Of a stretch of DNA of 64,000 bases, positions 26,601 through 39,937 are shown piece after piece. A program made the position numbers and the translations under genes. Location: NCBI GenBank assembly GCA_900239685.1, contig OENT01000020.1, positions 124,001 through 188,000 of the forward strand. The letters run 5' to 3'. A model generated the notes under the pieces. That model was not told the origin of the DNA, made no database searches, and saw only the letters and a program-made list of their open reading frames with translations. The stretch is from Rotaria macrura (lineage: Eukaryota > Rotifera > Eurotatoria > Philodinida > Philodinidae). Positions within the stretch are counted from its first letter, which is position 1. The number at the start of each line of letters is the position of its first letter.

Positions 26601-28352
26601 CAGATGCCACCCATAGAGTATATCCGTCAGGGCCCCATTCCTAAATGAAATCAATGAATTCATAATTTATCTTCAATTTCGACATACAATAACACGACAA
26701 AGACCATAGGAGTGCATTGGATCTCTATAGAAAAAGAACAAATTACATCGTTCTGTTATTTAATAAGAATCTGAAATCCTTACAATAATTGTTCAGATGA
26801 ATGTGAACAATGAAGAAGTATACCAAATACTGTCCAAATAGCAAATGCACCATTTTCCCATAGAGTACAAAGAACTCGATAATCAGGACTCCATTTCATC
26901 GAACACAATGCACCTAAGTTTTCCACTAAATCTATTCAATGAAAATGTTTTCTTTTTACTCTTGTGACATAGTACACGATCGAAGCGATGTACCTGGAAA
27001 ATTTTCTACGGATAGTTGTATTTTGAAAGCTAATTGTAATGATGCTGTCAGTTCATCTATGTAATAAACAAGACCTTGTCCACTAAAACATATGTCAGTA
27101 ATAAGAGAATAATGAGATTTCAATCCTAAGCTTGAATCTGTTACTTTGTCGAACCAAATGCTAATAATTGATAAATTGCATTTAATGCAACACAGCAATG
27201 AGTTTTCCAAATTTTTTCATCATTTGTTGGTTGAATAAAAATACATTGACATTGCTGAAATAGAGCAATATCAAAAGTATAAAATCAAAAAAAAAATATA
27301 TATATATATATCAATCTTTTGCTTCATACTTGTGGTTCAAACTTTGATGTTTCACATATAATTAAACCTGATGTTCCATCACTAAAGACAATGCCAATGC
27401 CGTTTAATAGCGGTGAAAATTCAATATATTTGGCATATAGATCTGGCTTGTGAATTTTAAACACTAAACATATACAGTAATTCAGAACACGATTGATTCA
27501 ATCACAAGAAAAACAAACACTAACATCGGTCAGAATTCAATGAAGTTGTATAGGAAAGTGCACTTAGAGTTAGAGTTAAATGTTGATATATAGTACCATC
27601 CCATGATATACGATAAAGATATCCTTTGTCATCTGCTACTAATAAATCAGAACCAAGATTTGTTAATCTAATTAGATAAAAAAGATCATTTTTCTGCTTC
27701 TGGTTATTACCATATAATAGTAATATACCCTTGAATGTTAGTATCAGTGTGTAAAGCGCTATCTTGAGTAAGTTTGATTCGTACCATGGGAAATACAAAT
27801 TGAGCTTCGGTATGAAATCGAATAAGATATTCACTAAAGAAAAATAAGAAACAAATCAATAGAAAGAATAGAAATAGATATTACCAAGGATCTTCATCGT
27901 TTATTGAGCCGAAAAAAGGTGATTTTGGTTTATCGATCCCAACCTTGTAATAAATTATATATCCTTTGTTTGTCTAGATCACAAAGAGAAACTTTAAAAT
28001 GTTGTTGAGATTCAATGTAGTTTTTGTAAACATACTGAAACAGCTAATCTTTGAGTGTCATTTCGCCATTCAGCATAAACATTTTCACCATGTACTGATA
28101 TTGAATTCTCCGAACGTCGAACAACTCCAACTAATGTGGAAGGCTAAATATTTATAAAAATGATTCATCAATAAAACCAAATTATCCTAAAGGGTTTATT
28201 TGATCATTTACTTTTGTAAGCCATACGCTTATTATAGTGCGTGTTAAAACAACAAGTTTAAGGCGATCACGAGTAGCTCGAATGAATATAATCTCATAGG
28301 ATTCTTCAATAGGTAACGAAAAACTTCGAAATGAACCGATTGGAAAATACAT
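17658..28352 (-). CDS. RIC1: RIC1-like subunit of the Rab6A guanine nucleotide exchange factor
   Basis: RIC1 partners RGP1 to activate Rab6 at the Golgi for retrograde traffic. Thirty exons read down the minus strand: 28352-28212, 28143-28036, 27973-27885, 27833-27729, 27667-27525, 27463-27330, 27254-27145, 27082-26994, 26931-26784, 26724-26688, 26640-26479, 26418-26239, 26185-26075, 26003-25914, 23799-23692, 23620-23249, 23188-23100, 23043-22997, 22938-22814, 22087-21939, 21878-21792, 21737-21653, 21554-20915, 20861-20743, 20689-20615, 20549-20463, 19019-18878, 18818-18633, 18573-18446, 18352-17658. That is about 1,590 residues (human 1,423). The start MYFPIGSF, the WD40-type N-terminal half ([21 protein letters not shown]), [18 protein letters not shown] and the C-terminal [15 protein letters not shown] block match the family. 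Phases agree at all junctions except 25914/23799, where a conserved segment is missing. Lineage-specific serine/polyglutamine insertions lie in exon 21554-20915 and the last exon. An acceptor-like CTTTTAG ends 11 bases before the ATG. Confidence 0.92.
19792..20426. mobile_element. 635-bp inverted-repeat element inside a RIC1 intron
   Basis: The ends TTGGGGGCAAAATTGGG and its complement at 20410-20426 open terminal inverted repeats of about 170 bp (19792-19961 and 20258-20426). Within each arm a unit of roughly 36 bases, built on GGACAAAA.TGGGAT.CCAA and TTTTGACC, recurs two to four times. The element is flanked on both sides by TA repeats (19767-19791 and 20428-20439), which suggests insertion into a TA microsatellite. 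It lies in the 1.4-kb intron 20462-19020 of RIC1. The interior holds a 63-codon plus-strand frame (20079-20270), possibly a transposase or host-gene remnant. Confidence 0.75.
25327..25359. repeat. TA/GA compound microsatellite in a RIC1 intron
   Basis: TA units pass into GA units inside the 2.1-kb intron 25913-23800. Confidence 0.8.
25772..25787. repeat. CT microsatellite in a RIC1 intron
   Basis: Uninterrupted CT units in the same 2.1-kb intron, close to its 5' splice site. Confidence 0.75.
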
Positions 28353-31300
28353 TTTCACTTCATCTAAAAGGTTATCTAATAATTATTAACTCATCAATTC
28401 ATGATTTAGACATGGTACTTTATTTCAACTGCTCAATCTTGTCGTTCTAATCATTTTCAAGTGTCATAGTAATTAGAGTGACACATTGTAATCAAAAGTT
28501 TGAATCAAAACAAGTCTCAAAAAAAAGAACCACGCCATCTGATTAAACCTATTAATGATTGGAGAAAAATATATACAATCTTATATCGTATTGATATGAT
28601 TGATTTATCAAGTCTTAAATTTTGTGAAATAGTTCATTCATGTAAACTTTCAACAGAGAAAACAAATCATATGGCATAGGAAATGTTTTTTATTTTACTA
28701 TCATCCGTCATAGATGTCACTATAGCATTGATATATATTTATATATCAAAAATGTTTTGGGTTTTCATAGATGAAAATTGGTTATTCACGTGTATGTTGT
28801 ACATATACGGGCTCCAGGTCAAAATAAAAGTAAATATGATCTTAATTGAAAGAATACATATTTCTTTGATGACTATTGGTACTGTACATATTTCAATCAA
28901 GAATACTATTGACACGCAGTATATATATTCTCTACTTGACATTGGAAGAAGAAAAAGAACTATGACGGATTTTGACATCGTTGCCAGTAATACATTGCTA
29001 CGGAATGTCATTCAATGATATTTCTTGAATACTGTATATATGATTCTAAAGTCATCCTATCGACCGAATTCTGGAAGAACGTATAGAATAAGATTCAAGA
29101 TCATCTCCTTACTTAATTCATCGCGATGTAGTTATGTTTAACTGACTTTTTTTTCCTTAGAAAGAAAAGCAATGTCTCACGGTGTCGAAAACCTACAAAT
29201 CATGTTCACAACAACAACCTATACTCCTCAGCTCAAAATCTTGGACACTAAACTGTAAAAAATTAATTTCTCTCGTGAAATCTAACAAAGTCTCTCATAA
29301 AGTTGCAAACTTTGATGTTAACATACGTACTAAACGTATTTAATTTCGAGCAATCAATTCACTAAGGTAATAGTTCTCCTATGAGAAAGATTTGAGATCT
29401 ATAATAGAATACTTTATTCAGACAATTCTGAATGATAGTGGCGTTTATTTTGACTGATGACTGACAGAATATAGTGAAACAACATGCTCGCTCTCATGAA
29501 TAGCATATCTTCGAAAGCTATCACATATTTGAGAAGATATTATATCGTTACCGGAGTCAAGTTTTGCTCATTTTCAATCTAAGTATAGAGTATTTATTGA
29601 ACTTTAATTCTAGCACATAGGAACGAATCTGCTGGGAAGGCTGAAAAAGTGTTTGAACTGATACAGTAGAATAATGTTAAACTTAGTTGATTGGAGTAAA
29701 GGTTATTTCTAACAAAGCATAACAAATATATCGAAAAAGGAATGATATACTGATGATTAATTTCCCATGAGGCATCAATCAACAGTCAATGTTTCGACAA
29801 GTACGTAACAAAGTGATATGCCAGTTGTTTCTCGATTTTGAAAGTAACAAAGCCTCCTACTCGGCTATTTCTAGATGATAGTTGAGAAAAATTACTTCGA
29901 AGTAAACTTGATACAATTCGATTTAGAACTGTATGTAGATATCAAAAATCATGGATAAAACATGACTACCGATAGACTTCATTTCCTGAGAATAATATCT
30001 TCTTTTGAAATTCTGATATCCCATCGAACGACTGTGTCACAAAATATTTCTTACAATAATAAAAAATACATCTAAAGGGAGATGATCTCGGTCTACATAT
30101 TTGGCAGTGCAATTGTGTCTATGGAAACTTATTTTAGTTTAACTATTCTACGGTCGTTAATCATAAACAGTCACCGGCAAAACTACTTTTTTTTGAACCT
30201 ATTGAAATTTTGTTGGTATGAGTCCTGATTTCGGCCGATTTTCTATAGCACTTTCAGACTGCAGCTTGAACAAAAGAATTTCAATGGTTTCTATTGTTGA
30301 TTTCGTTCACTAAACATAAGAAAATTTTGGCATGACGAGCCTAAAACTTTTTATTTGGCACATTTATTTCTAAAAAGTGATAAATTAAGTAAATCGTTTT
30401 TTTGAGATATTGAGAAAAGAAAGAAACAACATCTTATCGTCATGCAGTGCATGGCGAGGTAGCCATCGCACGAATGTTATTCGAATGATACCAGGTCATC
30501 TATGCTAAAAACTCTATGAACCATCAAGCAAATTCGTTTAAAAATCAAGTCATACCTCATCTGAATGTTCAATGAAGAAGGATAATTGATGGAGTTCTAG
30601 TCAGAACTAGAGGACAAAATGAAAACTAGAAATTCAGAATGTCATCTCTAATTAGAAGATTTCTAGTCATAACATTTCACAGCATTAAATGACTATCTGA
30701 GAAAAAGTTCAAAAAGAGCATAGGCTTTTAATAGTAAATTTTCACTAGACAACTTGTCTTAATCATCGAACCTACGTTAATCAAGAAATGAAGGAAGCCT
30801 TTGTTTTACAAATTCCGACAAACTAGTTTAAGTTCTCGAACGTATCGATAATTAATAGAAGTAGACTTCTGGTAAATATAAACAATTGAAAACGCTGAAA
30901 ACATGTTCTTAAGCTAGATACAATAGTTAGGGTTTATTCTGTTTTTCTATTCATATATGTAACAATTATTATAACGTGAGAACAGGAAACTAGAAAACAT
31001 ACATCTTGCAATGACACTACTATTCGTTTTTTAACTTAAGTTCTTTTGAATTAAATCACTAGCAAGAGAACAACTTTCAGGGAATATTTTCTCATATAGA
31101 AGAAGAGACATCAAATAAAACCAATGTTTTCAACACCGTGCATGCTTATCTAAGATTATCGTACCTGTAGATATCTGTAGGAGAAGAGATGAAATACTAA
31201 AGGAATACTGTTGGATTATAGATTGATGGAGAGTTAACATGGAAAGCCCTCATCGAGCTAAGTGTGAAACTTAATCTCAAATCTCTATGATAAAAACAAA

Positions 31301-32820
31301 AGAATATAGATAGATCTATCATTCTTTTTCAATAAAGATGCTAATCGGATGTGAATCGTTAAAGACGTAACTTTCTTTACGCATTTATATTTGCTTTATT
31401 TTATCGCTCTCGTGCTTTTTTTGTGTGTTTCGTTCGTTCTTCTCGGTGATTACCAAATTGTCTATTCTTTCGTTTACTTTCGCCAAACTACTCTCTGCAC
31501 GTGTTTCTATTTTCTCAGGGTCAATGAACCATTGATATGAACCTTCAAGTCTTCTATTATTATTACATTGAAACATTTTTATTGTGTATTCGATAAACCA
31601 TCACATATTGTGATCGATTTACATAGAAATGTATGTGCACATATATTCTAGTAACAAAATTTTGTTCTACTCTTATTGCTATGTGATTTATGCGTGCATT
31701 CTTTCTTCTCACGTGTTTGATCATTTAAAATAAACTTCGAACTCACATTCAATAACAAACATTACATGTATTATTCATGTTATTCGTTGCTACTTGTTTC
31801 ATTTTACTAAGTAGATAGCTATCCCGTTACTTTTTTATCTCTTCAGTCAAATAACGTGGCATTAACTTAACAACAAAAAGAAAATGATATTGGACAGAAG
31901 CAAGGAAGCAATATTTTTTTTGACATGCTGCTTATCGTCATAATCTACTAAAAGCATTAGGAATGATCTTGCTTTTGGTTCGTTGACGCTTTTCTAGTGA
32001 TAATCCTTGAAAAGGCAAGTTCTCTCATGTACGATTAATCGAACGGTACTAGATTGTACGTGAATATTTTGCTTCAAACTTTCTGGTCAGAACAAACGAC
32101 AAAAAAACGAATCCTAATTTTGCGTTCAATAAATAATCTCAAATGGTAATATGAAAAATCATTAACCCAAAACACGTTTTTGTGGTTTCCCTTCGATGAA
32201 TCAATAAAACAGCGGAGAGTAAAAGAATGAAATGAAAGCATTCTAAAATGCTTGAATAGGAACCATCTATCATTTTTGAAGCTACGAAAAAACAAACAAC
32301 TCACTATTGTGCGAGAAAAACTAACTCGCACATCCTCCTTATTTCACTCTTTAACGAACAACATTCGTATTAAGAGCAGCAGGTACTCTATGCATTTTGC
32401 ATCTACTATAGGAAGGTTATAATCAATGTAGCGTACGCGTAAAGTACAGATGGCGCAATAGTACGACCACAATAGAAAAGAAATTACAAACCACTTCAAT
32501 AATTAATAAATCAAATGCAAATAGAGAGAAAAAAATAAACCGATCAATTCAAATTAAATATCTCTACAAGATGAACATATAGATAGATTATACTAGTGAA
32601 ATTTTTATCGGATTCATTTCAGTCCAATTGTATGTTCGTATAAATTTATGATTGATTGGTTGTTGATAAATTAACCATCGAGAACATATATATAGTATAG
32701 ATAGGTATATATATATTTATTTATTTATTTATTCATTCTTTGTGTACTTCCTTTTCTGGACACCACATCGTGAAATGTTGGAAAATTCATTTTTGTTTTC
32801 TACTTCTTCTTGTATTTCAG
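28353..32820. other. 4.5-kb intergenic region between divergent RIC1 and DDX56
   Basis: Probably contains both promoters. I see no coding family. Overlapping frames at 28683-29018 lie on both strands and are AT-driven. A minus-strand frame at 31385-31576 has charged, coiled-coil-like composition but no splice partners I could join. An ATTT tetranucleotide run lies at about 32711-32734, just before DDX56. Confidence 0.5.
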
Positions 32821-35800
32821 ATGTCAGTTCGTTTCGCAGAACCCGATACAGTTGACAAAGATGAACAAGAAAACGAAGACGAAGAAATTGTAACACGGTC
32901 ATTTTATGATTTTGGTCTTGATAATCGTTTATTAAAATCTATTGCCGATTTACAATGGGCATCACCAACTCCCATACAAGCTGAAACAATTCCATATGCT
33001 TTATCGGGTAAAGATCTTCTTATCAAAGCACGTACTGGCAGTGGTAAAACCGGTGTTTATGCAATAGCAGCTATTCAACATTTATTAACAAAACAACAAA
33101 CATCAAATTGCAATGTTCGTATATTAATATTATCACCAACGAAAGAACTATGCCATCAAATAGCAACAGTTCTATTCAAACTAACAACATATTGTCGTCG
33201 TGAAATTAATATGTATGATTTATCGAATTCATTATCAACACAAATACAGAAGCAATCTTTATTGTTAAATAATAGTTCCTTACCTGAAATCATTATATCA
33301 ACACCGACGAAATTACTCGAACATTTGAAAGATCATACATCAGCATTAAATCTAAATACATTGGAATTATTTATACTTGATGAAGCTGATATACTCTATT
33401 CACTTGGTTATGCAAATGAGATGAAAAAAATTTCTAAATATTTACCGTCAAAATCAAAATCATATCAATGTTTTTTAATATCAGCAACGCTCAACGATGA
33501 CGTTACACAATTAAAACAATTATTTCTTCATAATCCAGTTAAGATTAATCAGAGTGATGATTATTCAACAATACTACCTGACAATAAACAATTATTACAA
33601 TATTACATTTATTGTGAACAAGATCAAAAGTTTATATTAATTGTCACTATATTAAAATTACAATTGCTCGTTGGTCGAACGATACTATTTGTTAATAGTG
33701 TTGAACAAGCATACAGATTAAAACTATTGATGGAACAATTTCATATAAAAACTTGTTTATTAAATAGTGAATTACCTATGGATTCTCGATTACATATTGT
33801 TCAACAATATGTAAGTATTACGTTAATTTGTTTCATATTTATACAAAGACTTGTCGAATGCAATTTTTTGCCATGATATTCATCGAGTTCTACCAAAAAA
33901 ATACTACTTCGTCTAATGAATATAATTAATCGTTAAGTTCCAGTCATTTTTCTATTATATAGAAAATCATCCTCCTGCGTGAAACAAATTTCTATTCATA
34001 TGCTTTAATAAGTAACATTTTAATATCGAAAGATTTGAATGTCAAATTGAGAATCAACATACAAGTCTATATCGACTCGTATTCTCCATACTAATATCTA
34101 TTCTTATAGTTTGAGTTACTCTAATCGTATCATAATTTGACATATGCTCGTTGCCTCAGGTCGAAATATGACGAAGATTAATCTTTTCTGTTAGATGAAC
34201 TACTCTACTCTGACATAGATTGCTTGTGTTAATTCTGAATTGAATATTCATCTCTTTCATGAATGAAAGAGTTATTCGTAGAAATTTTTGAAAAAAAATC
34301 CTTGCTATTGTTGAACGAGTGAATAAAACTTTTCCAAAGGTTGACTTTCATCTCCTGAAATCAGTAGCTACTGAAATGTATGCTCGTCCTTTCCGGAAGA
34401 GAAAATCTTCATTCTCTCTGATATAGTTAGAGATAATGAAAAGATTTCAATATGGTTTCAATTTCTATTAATTAGTCGACATTGTTTTTTAGAATGATGG
34501 ATTATATGATCTTATGATCGCAACCGATGCACCAAACCTTGTACCTGTTGAAGAAGAGCAAACAGAAACGGAACCCGAAGAAGAATCGAAAAAGAGTATG
34601 AAGTTCTTCTTCTGATGAGAAGAACAAAAGATATTATTTTTATTGTTTAGAAAAAAAGAAGAAAACTGAAAATGTCATTCGAAAAGGTGATAAAGAATAT
34701 GGTGTATCACGTGGTATTGATTTCTACCGAGTAGCTAATATTATCAATTTCGATTTTCCTATGGATTTTGACGCATATGTCCATCGAGTTGGACGCACTG
34801 CTCGTGTAGATCAAAAAGGTGAGTACAGTACGACCATGAAAGTTTTCTTTTGCTGTTGATTCATTCAATAGTACAGAACTTGTGTATGATAGAAAAGTCT
34901 AAGAATACCAAGAATATGAATTAGATGGAGACATGAGATTTTTGTGTGACGGTTTTCATTGTACTAAACTTACACAGTTTAGTACAATATGCATGTTGAT
35001 TTAGAATATCTACCGAGAAGAGAATAAGTTACCAAATGTAAATTCTTCTTTATCTCGGATAGTGTTGCAACTTGTATTTTTTTTCAATAAAATTTAGAAG
35101 AGTTTCTCATAGATCTCAGTGAGTATGTAATTATATCATGAATACAAAGAAACTGACTACTTTTACAATAGATAGCACTGAAGCCTGAAATATAAAATAT
35201 GCACCGAAAATCATACAATCGTTTGTATATCGTACTTTTCCCGATCACCATTAGAGGCCGCATATAGAACTTGTGATCTAATCCTACAGCTAGATACATT
35301 AATCGAAAAAGATCACCCACTTCCGATGTGTCAATTTCACTGAATAGAAAACTGACTGTGTTAGTTACGTTCGATCTCTTAACAAGATTTATCAGCTATT
35401 GAATAATTCACAAAGAGCTTTGACATTGCGCTTTGGCCATTGCCGATTAGAAAATAAAATAGGTTCTTTTTTTTGCTACCGTTATTTTCCCAAAAATCTT
35501 TGAAACGTAACTTCTTTGATTCTATCATTTCATAGTGAGAATAAAAATAAATAGGAAGTTATACTGAATAGTGTTTGTTAATGTTAAATATTCCATTGTA
35601 TTTCAATGAAATTAACACAATGAGGTTAATTTTGAATGCTGTCAACTTCTTCGAATTATGGTATTCACGATGTCATAATATTCGGTTAAAATGACCTTCA
35701 CTATTTGAGACAAGTAGTATCATAATTGAAGATCTTTCTCTATTTATATTTCATATATGTCTGACAAATATGACAAAATCTGTAGAAACAACTTGTATAT

Positions 35801-37560
35801 CTGTCCAAGTATTCGATTGCTGATGTTAGTTAGACGCTTAGGAAATGAAAAAACAAATTTTTTCGAGAAATAATAGACTGCTCAATAAGGAAACTGCTAA
35901 GTATTGAATGTGCAATGAATTATGGCGCATCGATTTTAATTAAAAACTAGATGCATTGACATCTTCCGTTGAAAGTTTCTCATGTATTCAAGTTTTTATG
36001 ACTGAGTGACACATACAGATAACATAGAGCAAAGCCTCAAAGGCATACATCACTAGGAGCTAATCACATCTTCCAAGGAAAAGTAGTTTCTATAATACCG
36101 ATTCAATAATAGACTAACTCTTAGGGCTTCTTTCAAGGGGATTTTTGAATTTTTTTCCGGAATAGTTTTCCTTTGGTGTTTTGGAGACTTCTAATAAGAG
36201 TAGGGCTCGATGAAATTAGGTCATAACTACGAAAGCCTTTTCTTCATTAGAATGTATTGTGACTCGTAAAAAGGCATCATCATGAAGACTTTTTTCTAAT
36301 TAGCATTTGTCGGAAATCAATGAATTAAAGTATAGTAAACATCCGGAAAATTTTCTTGATCAAACAGAACAACTAATTCTTAACCGAATGACTTTTTTCA
36401 ATAGTTGTTTAGAGCTTTTTAGAAAAAATAGAAGAGGTTTACTATTGGATTTTCGAAAGAAAAAAAATGCTGTCAAATTCATGAAGATATCATAGTTTCT
36501 CAAGAGTTAATTGCATCATTTTATTTTTCTATGCAATCACAACGAACATTTTTGTTGAACTTCTTTTCATCGCCTGTCCTCAATTCAGTATTGACATTTT
36601 TAATATAACCTATTCATGCCGAAGAGAATAGAAATCAACTTTTTATGATGAATTTATCGAGTTCAACAGTGTCAGAATTAGAATTATGATGTAGAGTTTT
36701 AATCCATTATTTCTAATCATGTTGAAACATGAAACCAGATATATAATCATTGTTTTCTGTCTATATAAAGTAACTATTAGACAAGATTGCAAATTTCTGA
36801 CATCACATTCAATAAGTAGTATTCGAAATAACATGTCAATTGAGAGAGCTTGCATGTTCCATTCTTTCGATAGGATGACCGTTTCTCTCTTTACATTTCT
36901 AATTATTTCGATGCTTATGATACACATGTATTCTATTTGTTTTGTTAAATTTTAAATCTTGTTTTAATTTCAAATGGAATCATATATGCGATGATTTTCT
37001 ATTTAATTTTAGGTCTAGCTCTTTCATTGATATCGCAAAAAGAAATGATATACTTTGAAATGGTACGTGGTGAACTCGAAAATGAATATGGTGAAGATAT
37101 GTTTCATTTATATCGTTTTAAATCCGAGCAAGTGGATGGTTTTCGTTATCGTGTATTAGATGCATTACGAGCCATAACACGTGTATCAATACGTGAAGCA
37201 CGTTTGAAAGAAATTAAATCGGAAATGTTTAATTCGAAAAAATTAAAGACCTATTTTAATGATAATAAAAAAGAATTACAATTACTTCGACATGATTCAG
37301 CATTACACATCGTCAAAGTAAAAGAACATTTAAAACATGTGCCTGATTATTTGATACCGAATTCATTGAAAAAAACTTCATCAACAAATTCCGAACAACC
37401 AATATCAACAAATAGTCATCATCATAATAATAATAATAATAAAAGAAAATCTGATATGTTACAGAAAAATGTTAAACGCTTGAAACAGAATAATCCTTTG
37501 TCAAATTCATTAAATGCTGTATCTGCTTTGAAAAAAGAATTAGCACGAAAAAAGAATTGA
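32821..37560 (+). CDS. DDX56: DDX56-like DEAD-box RNA helicase
   Basis: DDX56 (yeast Dbp9 family) is a nucleolar ATP-dependent RNA helicase in large ribosomal subunit assembly. Four exons, 32821-33810, 34493-34595, 34651-34818 and 37013-37560, give 602 residues (human 547). The helicase motifs are intact: Q motif with [11 protein letters not shown] and TPIQ, motif I ARTGSGKT (about residues 71-78), Ia PTKEL, II DEAD (about 186-189), III SAT (about 221-223), IV LFVNS, V SRGIDF and [10 protein letters not shown]. The family-specific C-terminal part ([35 protein letters not shown]) follows the 2.2-kb third intron, and the tail is basic. An acidic insert with EEE/KKK runs lies where human DDX56 also has an insert, before motif V. 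I start at the ATG directly after TATTTCAG (32819-32820); the frame stays open upstream, but that part looks like an outron or 5'UTR intron. Confidence 0.95.
34959..34987. repeat. perfect 11-bp inverted repeat in a DDX56 intron
   Basis: TTGTACTAAAC (34959-34969) and GTTTAGTACAA (34977-34987) are exact inverse complements around a 7-base spacer. It lies in the third intron of the helicase gene. The function is unknown, and it may be a chance palindrome or the remnant of a small element. Confidence 0.6.
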
Positions 37561-37753
37561 AACAAAAAAAAGCGATAATAACATTCTTGTTTTTTGTTAT
37601 TTCTAGATAACAATCTTTGAATATCATTTATGATAGGGAAGTCATCGAACTATGAAAAAACTAACTGTATTCAATCATCATCATTGGCCAAGGAAAAACC
37701 GAATTCGTCATTGTATTTATTTTTTCTAGATAGAATTTTAAAGACAAAAGATA

Positions 37754-38529
37754 ATGACCGCAACGATAAATACAAATGTTGAAAATTTACATAGCAACAA
37801 ACGAAAATTTATTTCAGATGATGAGGTATATCCTCCTGCACGATTTCTATCGATCAACGTACAGGTATAAGTTTTTCTATGGCTTTTTCGAATTTTACAG
37901 TCGAACATATCTTTCTTCGGATATTCTAATGTAACAATCCATCGGATTACATGTGACAGGTTAATAATCTCATTTGCTTTGTATCTAATTCGTGTATTTG
38001 GGTATATATGCTCATACAAATGATTGCTATCATCAGTGAAACTATTGTACAAAATTAGCGCTTTGCTATGAGATTTATCGTTTGTATCGTAAAATGAAAA
38101 TTATGAGTCATGGTTAAAAAATAAATTCTAACAATTATGAAAATAAAACCTTCTCTAATACTTGTGTATTTTAGGTGGAAACCAATTCAAATGCAAAAAA
38201 AATTAAATCCGTAGAAACCGAACGATTGTCAACATCGATTGTTGAATTCGATGATACGGATGATATGATGATATGTGAAAACTCAAATTTAGAAGAACAT
38301 AATACTCAAAAATCAAATAAATCACAAACTATTATAATACCAAAACATTGTAATGGTATTTGCAAGTATGTTTAAGATTCTATTTTTATGTAGTGAATGA
38401 AAAAAACAAAAAAGAGATTTTTCTACTTCACTAAGTGCTGATGCAAGTCCAACGACATTATCTATTCGATGTTATTGCGATCCATATAGACTTAATGCTT
38501 TGATTCCATATGATTCGGATGTATACTAG
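37754..38529 (+). CDS. hypothetical 118-residue acidic/basic protein, three exons
   Basis: I do not recognise this gene. Exons 37754-37825, 38175-38365 and 38436-38529 join through GT-AG introns with consistent phases (0, then 2) into 118 codons and a TAG stop. The N-terminal part has basic patches (NKRKFISDDE, AKKIK) that could be a nuclear localisation signal. An acidic stretch (EFDDTDD) follows. The end is cysteine-containing, with HCNGIC and RCYCDPYRL, and finishes in IPYDSDVY. No transmembrane segment or signal peptide is evident. The gene starts 193 bases after the DDX56 stop on the same strand, and an acceptor-like TTTTTCTAG ends 24 bases before the ATG. The consistent phases are the main support; the third exon is the least certain. 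Confidence 0.5.
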
Positions 38530-39937
38530 AATCAAACAAAATTGACTAACATGATTGTTTTTTTCTTTCTTGTATCTATTAAGTCTTGAATACTTTTATA
38601 TTTTATTGTATAAGAATTTCCTCGAGTTAAATGTATTCATTCAAGATTTCTTTTTTGATTAAAAAAATAGAATCTCATCATTTATTGAATTTCTATTTCA
38701 GATTGAATATTCATATATGATTTGATTGAATGGCTAATTTATGTAAGTTAATTATAAATGATCGAACTCAATGCTTAATGATGTACAATTATTCCTGCTT
38801 GGTATAGTGAAATTTGAAAGCTTTAGATACATGTTTGTTGTTGAGGCTGGATCTATGTGATTGCTAATTATTGCGTGTACTTACATGAAACATACATGAA
38901 GAAAGATAGTCTAAGTGAAAATGGAAATATGGATCTGACAACGAGTGTACTATACATCTTATTGCCAACAGTGAATTTACCTTGGCAAGTAATAGGAAAA
39001 GAAAAGTTAGATTCAATTAAAAGCATTTAACAAGCATTAACTTGACTACAGATAATAATTGATATTTGATTGAGTTTCCATCTATTTGATTTGCATCATT
39101 GACAAGAAGAGATAAATCGAAACATGAATTCTTACACAATGATTAGGACTCAATGAACTTGTTTTTTTTTCCAATAGAGATGAAGAGAAAACTAAATCGA
39201 ACGATTACATATTATTCAAGTCTTCATTTTTCTCTTTCGACAAGTTTCATCTAACATCTAGCCATTTAGACTAAGTAAGTGCTTGTTTGAAAAAGAAAAC
39301 GATATTTTTCTAGAAGAATTACAAAATTCATTTAAAGTTTTAATCGTGCAATTGAAAACTTTCAAGACAATGTCACTGTTACTAATGGTTGTAATTTTTT
39401 GTTTGAAAGAACATGTCAAGATATACGACGTGACAAATCTCACATTTTTGAACTTAAAATAGTCGTTAACATGAAGAGAAGAATTTTTAAAACTTGACTA
39501 TAGTACTATCTTCTTCATTTGACAATCTAGATTTTCTCAACAAAAAACCGACACAGTAGACTTTGTCACCATGCATTACACTGAGATGTGCACTTGGACA
39601 CAAAACTAACAAAATCATTATGTAATATGGGAGGAAAAAGTTTTATTGTAAAATCTTCATGACACTTTCCAGATAGTTTATGTAAAATCTTTTTGATATG
39701 TGAAAGATTTCTAATGTTGACGAAACTTTTATTGTCGTCAATGTTTTCATCGTAGTTCTATGAATATGTGTGATAGCTCTGCATTGTTCGTTATTCAGCT
39801 TGAAAGACAAAACATAAGTATTCAGACAAAGTTGCTTGAAGAGGAAGAAGATATAAACGAAGATCTAAGAGTCCCTTTCACCGTATAAATTCAATATCAT
39901 GAAATAGATTATTTTGTAATACGATCTTCAATTTTAG
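38530..39937. other. intergenic, no gene seen
   Basis: AT-rich spacer between the 118-residue gene and the Nudix-like gene. No frame of note on either strand. A minus-strand frame at 39258-39443 has no family features. The last bases form a pyrimidine-rich acceptor-like site (ATTTTAG) directly before the Nudix ATG. Confidence 0.5.

Noticed and set aside
28683..29018. 111-codon frame and a 90-codon frame on the other strand
   Set aside because: Mutually overlapping hydrophobic frames driven by AT content; no splice partners and no motif.
31385..31576. 63-codon minus-strand frame, charged and possibly coiled coil
   Set aside because: No neighbouring exon with matching phase and no family signature; too short to support alone.
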